Of a stretch of DNA of 64,000 bases, positions 23,798-29,635 are shown piece after piece. The notes beneath the pieces were generated by a model that saw only the letters and a program-made list of their open reading frames with translations, was not told the origin of the DNA and searched no databases. Position numbers and translations under genes: made by a program. This DNA is from Capnocytophaga leadbetteri. Its GTDB lineage: Bacteria > Bacteroidota > Bacteroidia > Flavobacteriales > Flavobacteriaceae. The stretch is taken from contig NZ_QBKG01000008.1 in NCBI RefSeq assembly GCF_003054025.1, positions 26,013 through 90,012 of the forward strand, in the 5' to 3' direction. Numbering within the stretch: position 1 is the first letter of the stretch; each line of letters starts with the position of its first letter.

Positions 23798-24088
23798 TTA
23801 CAAAGGTTTTTGTTTTGAACTTCTAAAAAACTGAATAATCACAACATTTTGTTCTTCTAAAACATCGTAATATATTACAAATTTACCTTTTAAGAAGTGT
23901 CTCCTATACAATTTTAATTTATTACTATATTTAGCTAAAAAGTAAGGTGTTTCAGCGAGCTCAAGTTCTAATGTTTTTACTGCTTGCATTATCTTCAAAG
24001 AATATTCAAATGAACCATTATGTTCTTCCCAATAATCAAGAGTGTTAAAGAAATCTTGCTTAGCCTCTGTATTCCATCTTACTTCCAT
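23798..24088 (-). CDS. ParE/RelE-type toxin
   Basis: 96 residues with the ParE/RelE plan: MEVRWNTEAKQDFFNTLDYWEE helix, then KLKLYRRHFLKGKFVIYYDVLEEQNVVIIQFFRSSKQKPL. The central RRHFLKGKFVIYY strands and the C-terminal IxxFFxSxxxP resemble type II toxins of this superfamily. The start overlaps the antitoxin gene by 29 bases, typical of such modules. Whether it acts on gyrase (ParE) or mRNA (RelE) cannot be decided from the sequence. Confidence 0.82.
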   Translation of the reverse strand: MEVRWNTEAKQDFFNTLDYWEEHNGSFEYSLKIMQAVKTLELELAETPYFLAKYSNKLKLYRRHFLKGKFVIYYDVLEEQNVVIIQFFRSSKQKPL

Positions 24089-24305
24089 ATCTTTCTATCA
24101 TTTCTCTATGAAGTTCCTCACTGCTTATGGTCATTCCAAGTTTTGATAGCTCTCTTGCTCTCTCTATTTTCTTTAACTCTTCAGCTGATAAATCATAATA
24201 AAAATCATCTTCTCTCTCCTCAAAAATAGGAGAATTAGTTTCTGAGAATTTTATATTATAATTGAGTACTTCTACTTCATTATTGTTATAATTAGCTGTT
24301 CTCAT
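24060..24305 (-). CDS. Antitoxin of the ParE-type module
   Basis: 81 residues, acidic. Directly upstream of and overlapping the toxin gene. The C-terminal half (LSAEELKKIERARELSKLGMTISSEELHREMIERYGSK) is helical and would wrap the toxin. The N-terminal MRTANYNNNEVEVLNYNIKFSETNS may be the DNA-binding or disordered part. Recognition rests mainly on the operon layout. The PAS protein gene ends 17 bases upstream on the same strand. Confidence 0.7.
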   Translation of the reverse strand: MRTANYNNNEVEVLNYNIKFSETNSPIFEEREDDFYYDLSAEELKKIERARELSKLGMTISSEELHREMIERYGSKMEYRG

Positions 24306-24322
24306 AATAATATTTTTAATTC

Positions 24323-25012
24323 TTAATTTGTTGAAAACAATTTAGCAAAGAAACTTTTGCGCTGTAGTATATTTTCTTCTTTGTGATCTTCACTAAAGAT
24401 ATCATCAGATATTTCGTAATCGCCTAAAGTACTTTCGGTATCAGTGTGTGTATTCACTGGCTCGAAGCGTATTTCGCGTTTAGAGTCATCAAGTATATCC
24501 ATAACATACTCAATGTACGATTTACCTTGTTTTTCTAAAAAACCTTTGAAATAGCGGTTGCTAAGCTCCATACCACCAATTTTCTCCAATTTTAGGAGCG
24601 TTTGGTATAGTGGCTCTATATGGTCAGTGATTACGTGCTCGGGCACAGCACGGCGGCGTGCCATAATAGTTACCACCTCGCCCATAATATTGCGTCCTAC
24701 CTCAAAGTCAGTAATTACCCAGTAATACCGACCCGATTTGGCTAAGTTCTTTATAATAGCGTGAAAGTTGCGCCCTGCCAAAATATTGTCCCACGTTACC
24801 TTAAATACTATTTTAGGCATATCAGGGTGACGGATAATATTGTGGGGTTTTCCTAACAATTCACTTGCTGAATAACCACAAACATCTATAAACGTTTGGT
24901 TTACGTCAGTGATATTGCCAAATCTATCAGTAGTACTGATGATAGTTTTGGTTTTATCCCACACTACTTCCTCATTGATGGGGGTGGGTTTATTTATTAC
25001 TTGTTCTGACAT
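24323..25012 (-). CDS. Aer-like PAS domain protein
   Basis: 229 residues, no membrane segment. Residues 20-125 form a PAS domain of the Aer type: ISTTDRFGNITDVNQTFIDVCGYSASELLGKPHNIIRHPDMP. This type often binds FAD or senses redox state. The rest is helical and acidic, with no kinase, GGDEF or methyl-accepting domain. It is a soluble sensor without a visible output domain. It has a full consensus promoter and may carry the toxin-antitoxin pair downstream in the same transcript. Confidence 0.82.
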   Translation of the reverse strand: MSEQVINKPTPINEEVVWDKTKTIISTTDRFGNITDVNQTFIDVCGYSASELLGKPHNIIRHPDMPKIVFKVTWDNILAGRNFHAIIKNLAKSGRYYWVITDFEVGRNIMGEVVTIMARRRAVPEHVITDHIEPLYQTLLKLEKIGGMELSNRYFKGFLEKQGKSYIEYVMDILDDSKREIRFEPVNTHTDTESTLGDYEISDDIFSEDHKEENILQRKSFFAKLFSTN

Positions 25013-25040
25013 ACGATTTATGATTTATATTCAACGGCGA

Positions 25041-25070
25041 CAAAAGTAGAGTTTTAAAATCGAAAAACAA
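25041..25070 (-). promoter_or_regulatory. Promoter of the PAS protein gene
   Basis: On the minus strand: TTG (25070-25068), 19 bases, TACTTTTG (25048-25041), 29 bases before the start codon. Confidence 0.75.
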
Positions 25071-25207
25071 AATAACGAACTATCTTTTTTTGTGATATAT
25101 GTAACAATAATTTTGTAAGTAGCTGATTTTTAAGTGTAATAGTATGACTTTCTGTTCCCATTTTGGAGGAAGTAAGAAGGAGGTTACAAAAAAAGTTTGC
25201 TAAAAAT

Positions 25208-25238
25208 TTGGTTTATATTATAAACTAACTTATATTTG
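25208..25238 (+). promoter_or_regulatory. Promoter of the membrane protein/regulator pair
   Basis: TTG (25208-25210), 20 bases, TATATTTG (25231-25238), 34 bases before the ATG at 25272. The TTG inside the -7 box is not a start codon. Confidence 0.75.
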
Positions 25239-25271
25239 CAGCGAATTTATAACATTAAATATTTTAAAACT

Positions 25272-25874
25272 ATGGAATTACAAGTAGCCGACAGCTTGAA
25301 AATCATTCAATCTGTCATCAATCAACGAAAACAAAAGTACGAAGAGAACGGTTTCTTCCTTATCTTTTGGAGTGTGCTCATTATGCTTGCAGGCATTATT
25401 CAGTTTGTGATGCTTATTACCGACTATTATCCCAAACAATCAGGTTTGGTATGGTTGATATTAATGCCCATTGGGTTCTTTTATAACTTATGGGCGAAAA
25501 TTAAAAATACAAAGCGCAAAAAAGCTGAAAAAAGCTATAATGATTGGACGGATTGGCTTTGGTTTATAGCAGGTATTAATGCTATGATAGCTTTCTTAAT
25601 CCCTTGGTCAATCTTTGACTCTTTTCTCACTGCTTTTTTAATTATTTATCTGCCCTTCACCTTTGTGGCTTTAACGATGGCATTGCAAATGAAAATGAAG
25701 CTATGGATAGCTACCTGCCTATTGGCTTTTATAATTATTTACGCAGTACAATTTATTCCTTTTAGTCAGGAAGTTTTTCTGCCTTTGCTCAGTAGCCTTA
25801 TAGCGGTTTTGCTATTCTTAGTGCCTGGTATTCAATTTAATAAAGAATATAAAAAGAGAAATAATGTTTGCTGA
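25272..25874 (+). CDS. Membrane protein paired with a winged-helix regulator
   Basis: 200 residues from MELQVADSLKIIQSVINQR. A cytoplasmic N-terminal helix is followed by about six membrane segments in three pairs (27-48, 60-75, 95-113, 115-137, 142-160, 167-187). It ends in KEYKKRNNVC. The gene overlaps the next one by 11 bases, which indicates translational coupling. The pairing of a small membrane protein with a compact winged-helix regulator occurs widely in Bacteroidota, and the membrane protein may control the regulator. Its own biochemical role is unknown. Confidence 0.75.
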   Translation: MELQVADSLKIIQSVINQRKQKYEENGFFLIFWSVLIMLAGIIQFVMLITDYYPKQSGLVWLILMPIGFFYNLWAKIKNTKRKKAEKSYNDWTDWLWFIAGINAMIAFLIPWSIFDSFLTAFLIIYLPFTFVALTMALQMKMKLWIATCLLAFIIIYAVQFIPFSQEVFLPLLSSLIAVLLFLVPGIQFNKEYKKRNNVC

Positions 25875-26148
25875 TTTAAATCCTATTTTGCATTCGCAAT
25901 TGCGTTTGGCTATCATTTCGCTATTGGTTTCAGAAGAAAAAGCCGACTTTGCTCGTATTAAAGAAGTTACTAAAGCCACTTCGGGCAATATTTCGGTACA
26001 AATTCAGAAGTTAGAAGCAGCGGGCTATATCAGTATCAAAAAAACATTCAAAGAAAATTACCCTAATACTGAAGCCCAGCTTACCCCTAAGGGACTTTCA
26101 GCTTTTGAAGAATATATCGAAGCACTGAAAAGCTATATTAGTCATTAG
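25864..26148 (+). CDS. Winged-helix transcriptional regulator (MarR/ArsR-like)
   Basis: 94 residues made of a single winged helix-turn-helix: LHSQLRLAIISLLVSEEKADFARIKEVT, recognition helix GNISVQIQKLEAAGYISI and wing KKTFKENYPNTEAQLTPKG. This matches the small HTH_27/DUF-type regulators that lack an effector domain. The 11-base overlap with the membrane protein gene suggests the two act together. The stop lies next to a long 7-nt repeat array. Confidence 0.85.
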   Translation: MFADLNPILHSQLRLAIISLLVSEEKADFARIKEVTKATSGNISVQIQKLEAAGYISIKKTFKENYPNTEAQLTPKGLSAFEEYIEALKSYISH

Positions 26149-26280
26149 TGGGTTAGTCGCTAGTCGTTAGCTGTTAGTCGTTAGTGGGTTAGTCGTTAGT
26201 GGGTTAGTCGTTAGTCGTTAGCTGTTAGTCGTTAGAATAGAGTCGCCTTCTAACGACTAGCGACTAATGACTAACGACTA
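26148..26280. repeat. 7-nt GTTAGTC array with inverted copy
   Basis: About ten units of GTTAGTC, GTTAGCT and GTTAGTGG at 26152-26235, then the reverse complement (TAACGACTAGCGACTAATGA and on) at 26250-26280. The two arms can form a long hairpin between convergent genes. The right arm encodes the last residues ISR and the TAG of the YrdC/Sua5-type gene. Confidence 0.85.
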
Positions 26281-26897
26281 ATAATATCAACGTCTCCTTT
26301 CCCCTCACGTATAACCACTGGTTCATCACCCGATAGGTCAATGACAGTAGAGGCGGTATTATCACCATACCCGCCGTCAATCACTATATCTACAAGGTTT
26401 TGCCATTTTTCAAAAATCAGTTCGGGGTCGGTAGTGTATTCTATCACATCATCTTCATCGTAGATAGAAGTCGATACTATAGGGTTGCCCAATCGCTCTA
26501 CTATGGTGCGTGCTATCAGGTTGTCGGGCACGCGTATCCCAACCGTTTTTTTCTTCTTAAAGTCTTTAGGCAGGTTGTTATTGCCCTGCATTATAAAAGT
26601 ATAAGCCCCTGGTAAAGCGCGTTTTAGCAGTTTAAAGGTACTGCTGTCTATCTGTTTTACGTAATCTGATAGGTTCTTTAGGTCAGAACAAACGAATGAG
26701 AAGTTCGCTTTTTCGAGCTTCACACCTTTTATGCGTGCTATCTTTTCGAGGGCTTTGGTGTTGGTAATGTCGCACCCTAAGCCATACACAGTATCTGTAG
26801 GATAGATGATAAGACCACCATTGCGCAGTACTTCCACTATCTTAGCAATCTCCTTTTCGTTAGGATTTTCGTTGTAAAGTTTAATAAATTGAGCCAT
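26271..26897 (-). CDS. YrdC/Sua5-family L-threonylcarbamoyladenylate synthase-like protein
   Basis: 208 residues. The YrdC domain is complete: GGLIIYPTDTVYGLGCDITN (about 28-47), KGVKLEKANFSFVCSDL, LPGAYTFIMQG, KKKTVGIRVPDN and NPIVSTSIYDEDD. The family makes threonylcarbamoyl-AMP for tRNA t6A37. The length and wording fit the YciO branch, whose function is less certain than that of TsaC/Sua5. The gene is bracketed on both sides by 7-nt repeat arrays with inverted arms. Confidence 0.88.
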   Translation of the reverse strand: MAQFIKLYNENPNEKEIAKIVEVLRNGGLIIYPTDTVYGLGCDITNTKALEKIARIKGVKLEKANFSFVCSDLKNLSDYVKQIDSSTFKLLKRALPGAYTFIMQGNNNLPKDFKKKKTVGIRVPDNLIARTIVERLGNPIVSTSIYDEDDVIEYTTDPELIFEKWQNLVDIVIDGGYGDNTASTVIDLSGDEPVVIREGKGDVDIISR

Positions 26898-26899
26898 AT

Positions 26900-27057
26900 T
26901 TTAGTTTTTAGTCCTTAGTTTTTAGTCCTTAGTTTTTAGTCGTTAGTTTTTAGTCGTTAGTCGTTAGTCGTTAGCTGTTAGTCTTTAGTGGTTAGTTTGT
27001 TACTCCTTAGTCTTTAGGTCGCTTTCTAACGACTAACGACTAACCACTAACGACTCT
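26900..27057. repeat. Second 7-nt GTTAGTC array with inverted copy
   Basis: Units TTTTTAGTCCTTAG and GTTAGTC at 26902-26990, then the inverted form CTAACGACTAACGACTAACC from about 27028. The right arm supplies the tail RVVSG and stop of the thioesterase gene. It may act as terminator for that gene. Confidence 0.8.
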
Positions 27058-27459
27058 AATCGTTGTAAATTTGCAGTACGAAATCAGTTTTTCTTCTTGG
27101 TTTGTCACCTTTATATCCCAGAGTTGTAGGGTACGTCCGGCGTTTAGGCACACGGCTTTAGCATAGAGAGTATCGCCTACTTTACCAGGGCGTAGGTGGT
27201 TGGCACTCAGTTCTATACCGCGTATTTGTTCCTCCCCCTTTCGACATAGCAAAAAGGCAGCTATACTACCAGCCGTTTCAGCCAGCGCAAGAGTAGCCCC
27301 ACCGTGTAGCACGCCATCTACTTGCGTTACTTGGTCGGTTACGGGCATAGAGAGGGTAACCGACTGCTCGGTAATCTCGGCTATTTGCATTTGCCACTGT
27401 CGCATTAGGTTATTGGCAGGGAGAGCGTCCCATTTTAGCTGTAAATCATCTTTGTTCAT
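27040..27459 (-). CDS. Hotdog-fold acyl-CoA thioesterase (MenI/PaaI-like)
   Basis: 139 residues, a single hotdog domain. VDGVLHGGATLALAETAGSIAA contains the family's HGG motif and the catalytic acidic residue (Glu in ALAETAG). The closest known plan is MenI/YdiI, the 1,4-dihydroxy-2-naphthoyl-CoA thioesterase of menaquinone synthesis, with PaaI as the alternative. menD, an earlier enzyme of that pathway, is in this window at 53052. A TAGTTTTG box lies at 27502-27495, 35 bases upstream. Confidence 0.83.
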   Translation of the reverse strand: MNKDDLQLKWDALPANNLMRQWQMQIAEITEQSVTLSMPVTDQVTQVDGVLHGGATLALAETAGSIAAFLLCRKGEEQIRGIELSANHLRPGKVGDTLYAKAVCLNAGRTLQLWDIKVTNQEEKLISYCKFTTIRVVSG

Positions 27460-27494
27460 AGTAAGTTTTTAGAAAGAAAATAGAATTTAAAAAG

Positions 27495-27502
27495 CAAAAC
27501 TA
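27495..27502 (-). promoter_or_regulatory. -7 promoter box before the thioesterase
   Basis: TAGTTTTG on the minus strand at the standard distance from the start. The TTG element is not clear. Confidence 0.4.
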
Positions 27503-27560
27503 CAAAAAATAATGCAATTAGCCCATATTTTCTATATATTACAAGTTTAACAACCTTTCA

Positions 27561-28157
27561 TTACATTACTACTGATTCATCAAGCCATTCAGTAAACCAT
27601 GATATAAAAGATACTCTTTCCCCTTTTTCGTTCAATAGAGGTTTTAATCCTCCATAATCAATTCTTCCATCAAGCCACATATTGCCATACTCTTCACCGT
27701 TTACAACTAATAAATAAGTGGCTCCGTGCCCTATATGACAAATTTGCAAACAACCAGTGATATGATTAGTACTCATATACTTCTCTAATACTTCATCATC
27801 AGGGCGTTCCCCCCTATCCCAGTCAATAGCATCAATCCATTCATCTTCATTCCATTTTTCATTATAAGGAAAAGGCTTAGATAGATTAATTGCAGGATTA
27901 TCTCTAAGTTTAAAATCAAACATTGACTCTTGCAAAGAAAGTAATCCTTGTCTTGGACCTATACAACCATTTCCTATTTTTGTTATAAATTCTCTATAAT
28001 CTTTAGGAAGTATTATATTGTTCTTTTTTTCTATTTCAGAAACTTTATCTTCTGAAATCGTAGGGTTTATAAATACCTCTTTAGGAACAATTGATTTTAA
28101 AGTGTTTGGATGTGCTAATAAAAATAGCATCTTCTTTTTAATATAATCTATTTGCAT
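27561..28157 (-). CDS. SMI1/KNR4 (SUKH) family immunity protein
   Basis: 198 residues. ISEDKVSEIEKKNNIILPKDYREFITKIGNGCIGPRQGLLSL is the SMI1/KNR4 signature, and CQICHIGHGATYLLVVNGEEYGNMWLD the second conserved block. SUKH proteins are mostly immunity proteins that neutralise polymorphic toxins. A 30-codon toxin-like C-terminal fragment (28164-28256) lies directly upstream, which supports an orphan toxin-immunity cassette. The DNA is AT-rich compared with the neighbouring housekeeping genes. Confidence 0.85.
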   Translation of the reverse strand: MQIDYIKKKMLFLLAHPNTLKSIVPKEVFINPTISEDKVSEIEKKNNIILPKDYREFITKIGNGCIGPRQGLLSLQESMFDFKLRDNPAINLSKPFPYNEKWNEDEWIDAIDWDRGERPDDEVLEKYMSTNHITGCLQICHIGHGATYLLVVNGEEYGNMWLDGRIDYGGLKPLLNEKGERVSFISWFTEWLDESVVM

Positions 28158-28163
28158 AATAAT

Positions 28164-28256
28164 TTATTTACAACCATTATATATTTTCTCTTCTTCGATA
28201 ATCTCCATTTCATATTTCTTTGCAAAATTTTTAAGAGCTACAGAACATCTATCTAC
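28164..28256 (-). pseudogene. C-terminal toxin fragment upstream of SUKH gene
   Basis: The minus-strand frame reads VDRCSVALKNFAKKYEMEII, then EEEKIYNGCK and stops 6 bases before the SUKH gene start. It begins after an in-frame stop that lies beside the 9-nt array. A hydrophilic tail ending just upstream of an immunity gene is what remains when a polymorphic toxin loses its core. No toxin family is recognised in 30 residues. Confidence 0.45.
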
Positions 28257-28269
28257 CTAAACCTATCTA

Positions 28270-28442
28270 CTCACCACTCCCAGCCCTCCCAGCCTTCTCA
28301 TTCCTCCCACCAGTCTCACCAGTCTCACTCGTCTCACCTGTCCCACTCGTCCCACTTGTCTCACCACTCCCAGCCTTCTCAGCCTTCTCATTCCTCACAC
28401 TCGTCCCACCTGTCCCACTCGTCTCACCAGTCTCACCAATTC
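28270..28442 (+). repeat. 9-nt pyrimidine-rich tandem array
   Basis: About 19 degenerate units of the pattern NNTCYCACY (for example AGTCTCACC, CGTCCCACT, TGTCCCACT). A superunit of about 42 bases beginning CTCACCACTCCCAGCC occurs twice within it, and a third time at 29055. The unit length of 9 keeps one frame, so a false Ser-His-rich open frame appears on the plus strand. Confidence 0.85.
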
Positions 28443-28487
28443 ACTACCTATGTAGCTTGCAGTTATATTGTGTTAATGGTTAGCATA

Positions 28488-28547
28488 TTATGCTCTTAAC
28501 AATATATTTGAAAGATTACCAATACTATCAATATCTCCAATTACCAT
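28488..28547 (-). pseudogene. Truncated 19-codon gene start
   Basis: ATG at 28547 overlaps the stop of the preceding gene (ATGGTAA arrangement). It encodes MVIGDIDSIGNLSNILLRA and stops at 28488, shortly before the 9-nt array. The coupled start suggests a third cassette gene that was cut off. Confidence 0.35.
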
Positions 28548-28849
28548 AAACTTGTTTTATATACTTCTTTATAAAAAGTATTAAATAAGACAAAGAACAT
28601 ATCCAGAGCCTTTTCTTCAGTTTCAAATTTATAATAAAGGATATCTGCCCATCCTCCACTACCTCCTACTTTGTATTTTTCTTGTAGCCATTCATAAAAT
28701 TCTGTGTATAAGACACTCGCCCTTACATCTTCTTTATCATCACGATAATACCAACCATCAATAAATACCTCGAGACTAAATATACTATGTTTTCTAATGA
28801 ACAATTTAGGAATAGGCTTAATAAGCTTTATGAGATCTATAACTGTCAT
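28541..28849 (-). CDS. Probable immunity protein, family not recognised
   Basis: 102 residues, no signal peptide. It starts MTVIDLIKLIKPIPKLF and has aromatic-rich strands (FIDGWYYRDD, GGWADILYYKFETEEKALDMFF). It lies 10 bases downstream of a toxin-like C-terminal fragment whose start reads VDRLGLDCKN, close to the DPLGL boundary of Rhs toxins. Position, size and AT-richness fit an immunity gene. The role is inferred from this position, not from homology. Confidence 0.55.
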   Translation of the reverse strand: MTVIDLIKLIKPIPKLFIRKHSIFSLEVFIDGWYYRDDKEDVRASVLYTEFYEWLQEKYKVGGSGGWADILYYKFETEEKALDMFFVLFNTFYKEVYKTSLW

Positions 28850-28859
28850 AATATAAAAA

Positions 28860-29057
28860 TTAAAATTCAGTTTTTGTTTCTGTATGTGTTATATTAGGTA
28901 TAAATTCTAAACTATTCTTCCACTTATTATATTCAATCCCTTCGGGACTAATATTATCAAAAATGGTATTTTCAACCTTATTATATTTCTCAGGTATTTT
29001 ATCTGCTAATTTTCTAACTTTTTCAACATTCTTACAATCTAATCCCAACCTATCCAC
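28860..29057 (-). pseudogene. Rhs-type toxin C-terminal fragment
   Basis: 65 codons from a GTG at the edge of the 9-nt array to a stop at 28860. The first residues VDRLGLDCKN resemble the (I/V)DPLGL boundary where the variable C-terminus of Rhs toxins begins. The rest (KVRKLADKIPEKYNKVENTI and on) is a short unknown domain. An in-frame TGA precedes the GTG, so the core is lost. The immunity-like gene follows after 10 bases. This is an orphan C-terminus/immunity module. Confidence 0.5.
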
Positions 29058-29170
29058 TCACCACTCCCAGCCCTCACAGCCTTCTCATTCCTCCCACTTA
29101 ATTTTAAATGTTTTTCAATGTGGTCTAAATAGTCATCACAATACTTCAGTTTATAAATTTCTTCTTCCAT
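29039..29170 (-). pseudogene. Truncated type II toxin gene interrupted by the 9-nt array
   Basis: ATG at 29170, 11 bases after the antitoxin stop. The first 25 residues MEEEIYKLKYCDDYLDHIEK resemble the N-terminus of RelE/YoeB-like toxins. From about codon 26 the frame is translated from the 9-nt array (SGRNEKAVRAGSG) and stops at 29039 after 43 residues. Normal members have 80-100 residues, so the catalytic C-terminus is lost. Confidence 0.55.
29055..29098 (+). repeat. Short 9-nt array at a gene junction
   Basis: One 42-base superunit CTCACCACTCCCAGCC... up to CCTCCCAC, nearly identical to the start of the array at 28270. The preceding bases AACCTATCCA match AACCTATCTA at the other array. 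It lies exactly between a broken toxin-antitoxin toxin gene and the Rhs-type fragment. Confidence 0.8.
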
Positions 29171-29180
29171 TTTTAGTCTC

Positions 29181-29399
29181 CTAAAAGCATTTTCTCATCT
29201 CTTCACGACTAATTTCGTGCTTTTTCCCTGCCCTTGCTCTATCAATCATAGCAAAATACTCCTTTTCAGACATTAAAGTATCATCTTTCTCTTTAATATC
29301 TTTTATATCGTTATAAACCGTTACATTAAACCGTTTAAAGAGTGGTTCAAATATGTAAAAGTCTGCTGCATTATTAAACTTTATTCTGATTGTGTCCAT
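29181..29399 (-). CDS. Antitoxin-like protein of a broken toxin-antitoxin pair
   Basis: 72 residues. The N-terminus MDTIRIKFNNAADFYIFEPLFKRF is a strand-helix unit, and the C-terminus TLMSEKEYFAMIDRARAGKKHEISREEMRKCF resembles the toxin-binding tail of small antitoxins. The truncated toxin gene follows 11 bases downstream. The antitoxin looks intact although its toxin is not. Confidence 0.6.
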   Translation of the reverse strand: MDTIRIKFNNAADFYIFEPLFKRFNVTVYNDIKDIKEKDDTLMSEKEYFAMIDRARAGKKHEISREEMRKCF

Positions 29400-29510
29400 A
29401 AGTTATTTTTTTTTCTTGCAAAGATAGTATATTATTAGTTCAAAACAAAATACTAACAGAATTTTTTCTCCCATATTTTTCCCTTTATCTCAGATATACC
29501 TACACCGAAG

Positions 29511-29560
29511 GATGAGCGAATGATGAGCGAATGATAAGCGAAGAATAAACGAAGAGTAAA
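29511..29560 (+). repeat. 11-nt tandem repeat (GATGAGCGAAT), second locus
   Basis: GATGAGCGAAT, GATGAGCGAAT, GATAAGCGAAG, then degenerate GAATAAACGAAGAGTAAAC. It matches the array at 12599 and again lies upstream of a DNA repair gene (mfd), as the first lies upstream of sbcC. Confidence 0.75.
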
Positions 29561-29603
29561 CAAAGTATAAACCTCTAATCATTAATCATTAACAATTATT
29601 TCG

Positions 29604-29611
29604 TACCTTTG
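29604..29611 (+). promoter_or_regulatory. -7 promoter box of mfd
   Basis: TACCTTTG, 24 bases before the GTG start at 29636. No TTG is seen at the standard distance. Confidence 0.55.
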
Positions 29612-29635
29612 CACTTTGTAGTTTTAATTATCATC

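Noticed and set aside
28270..28442. CRISPR array
   Set aside because: Units are 9 bases, tandem and degenerate; there are no spacers of constant length and no cas genes in the window.
28152..28499. Plus-strand open frame of 115 codons rich in Ser-His (HSQPSQPSH)
   Set aside because: It is the 9-nt array read in one frame; a unit of 9 cannot create stops by itself. The strand of the real genes is minus.
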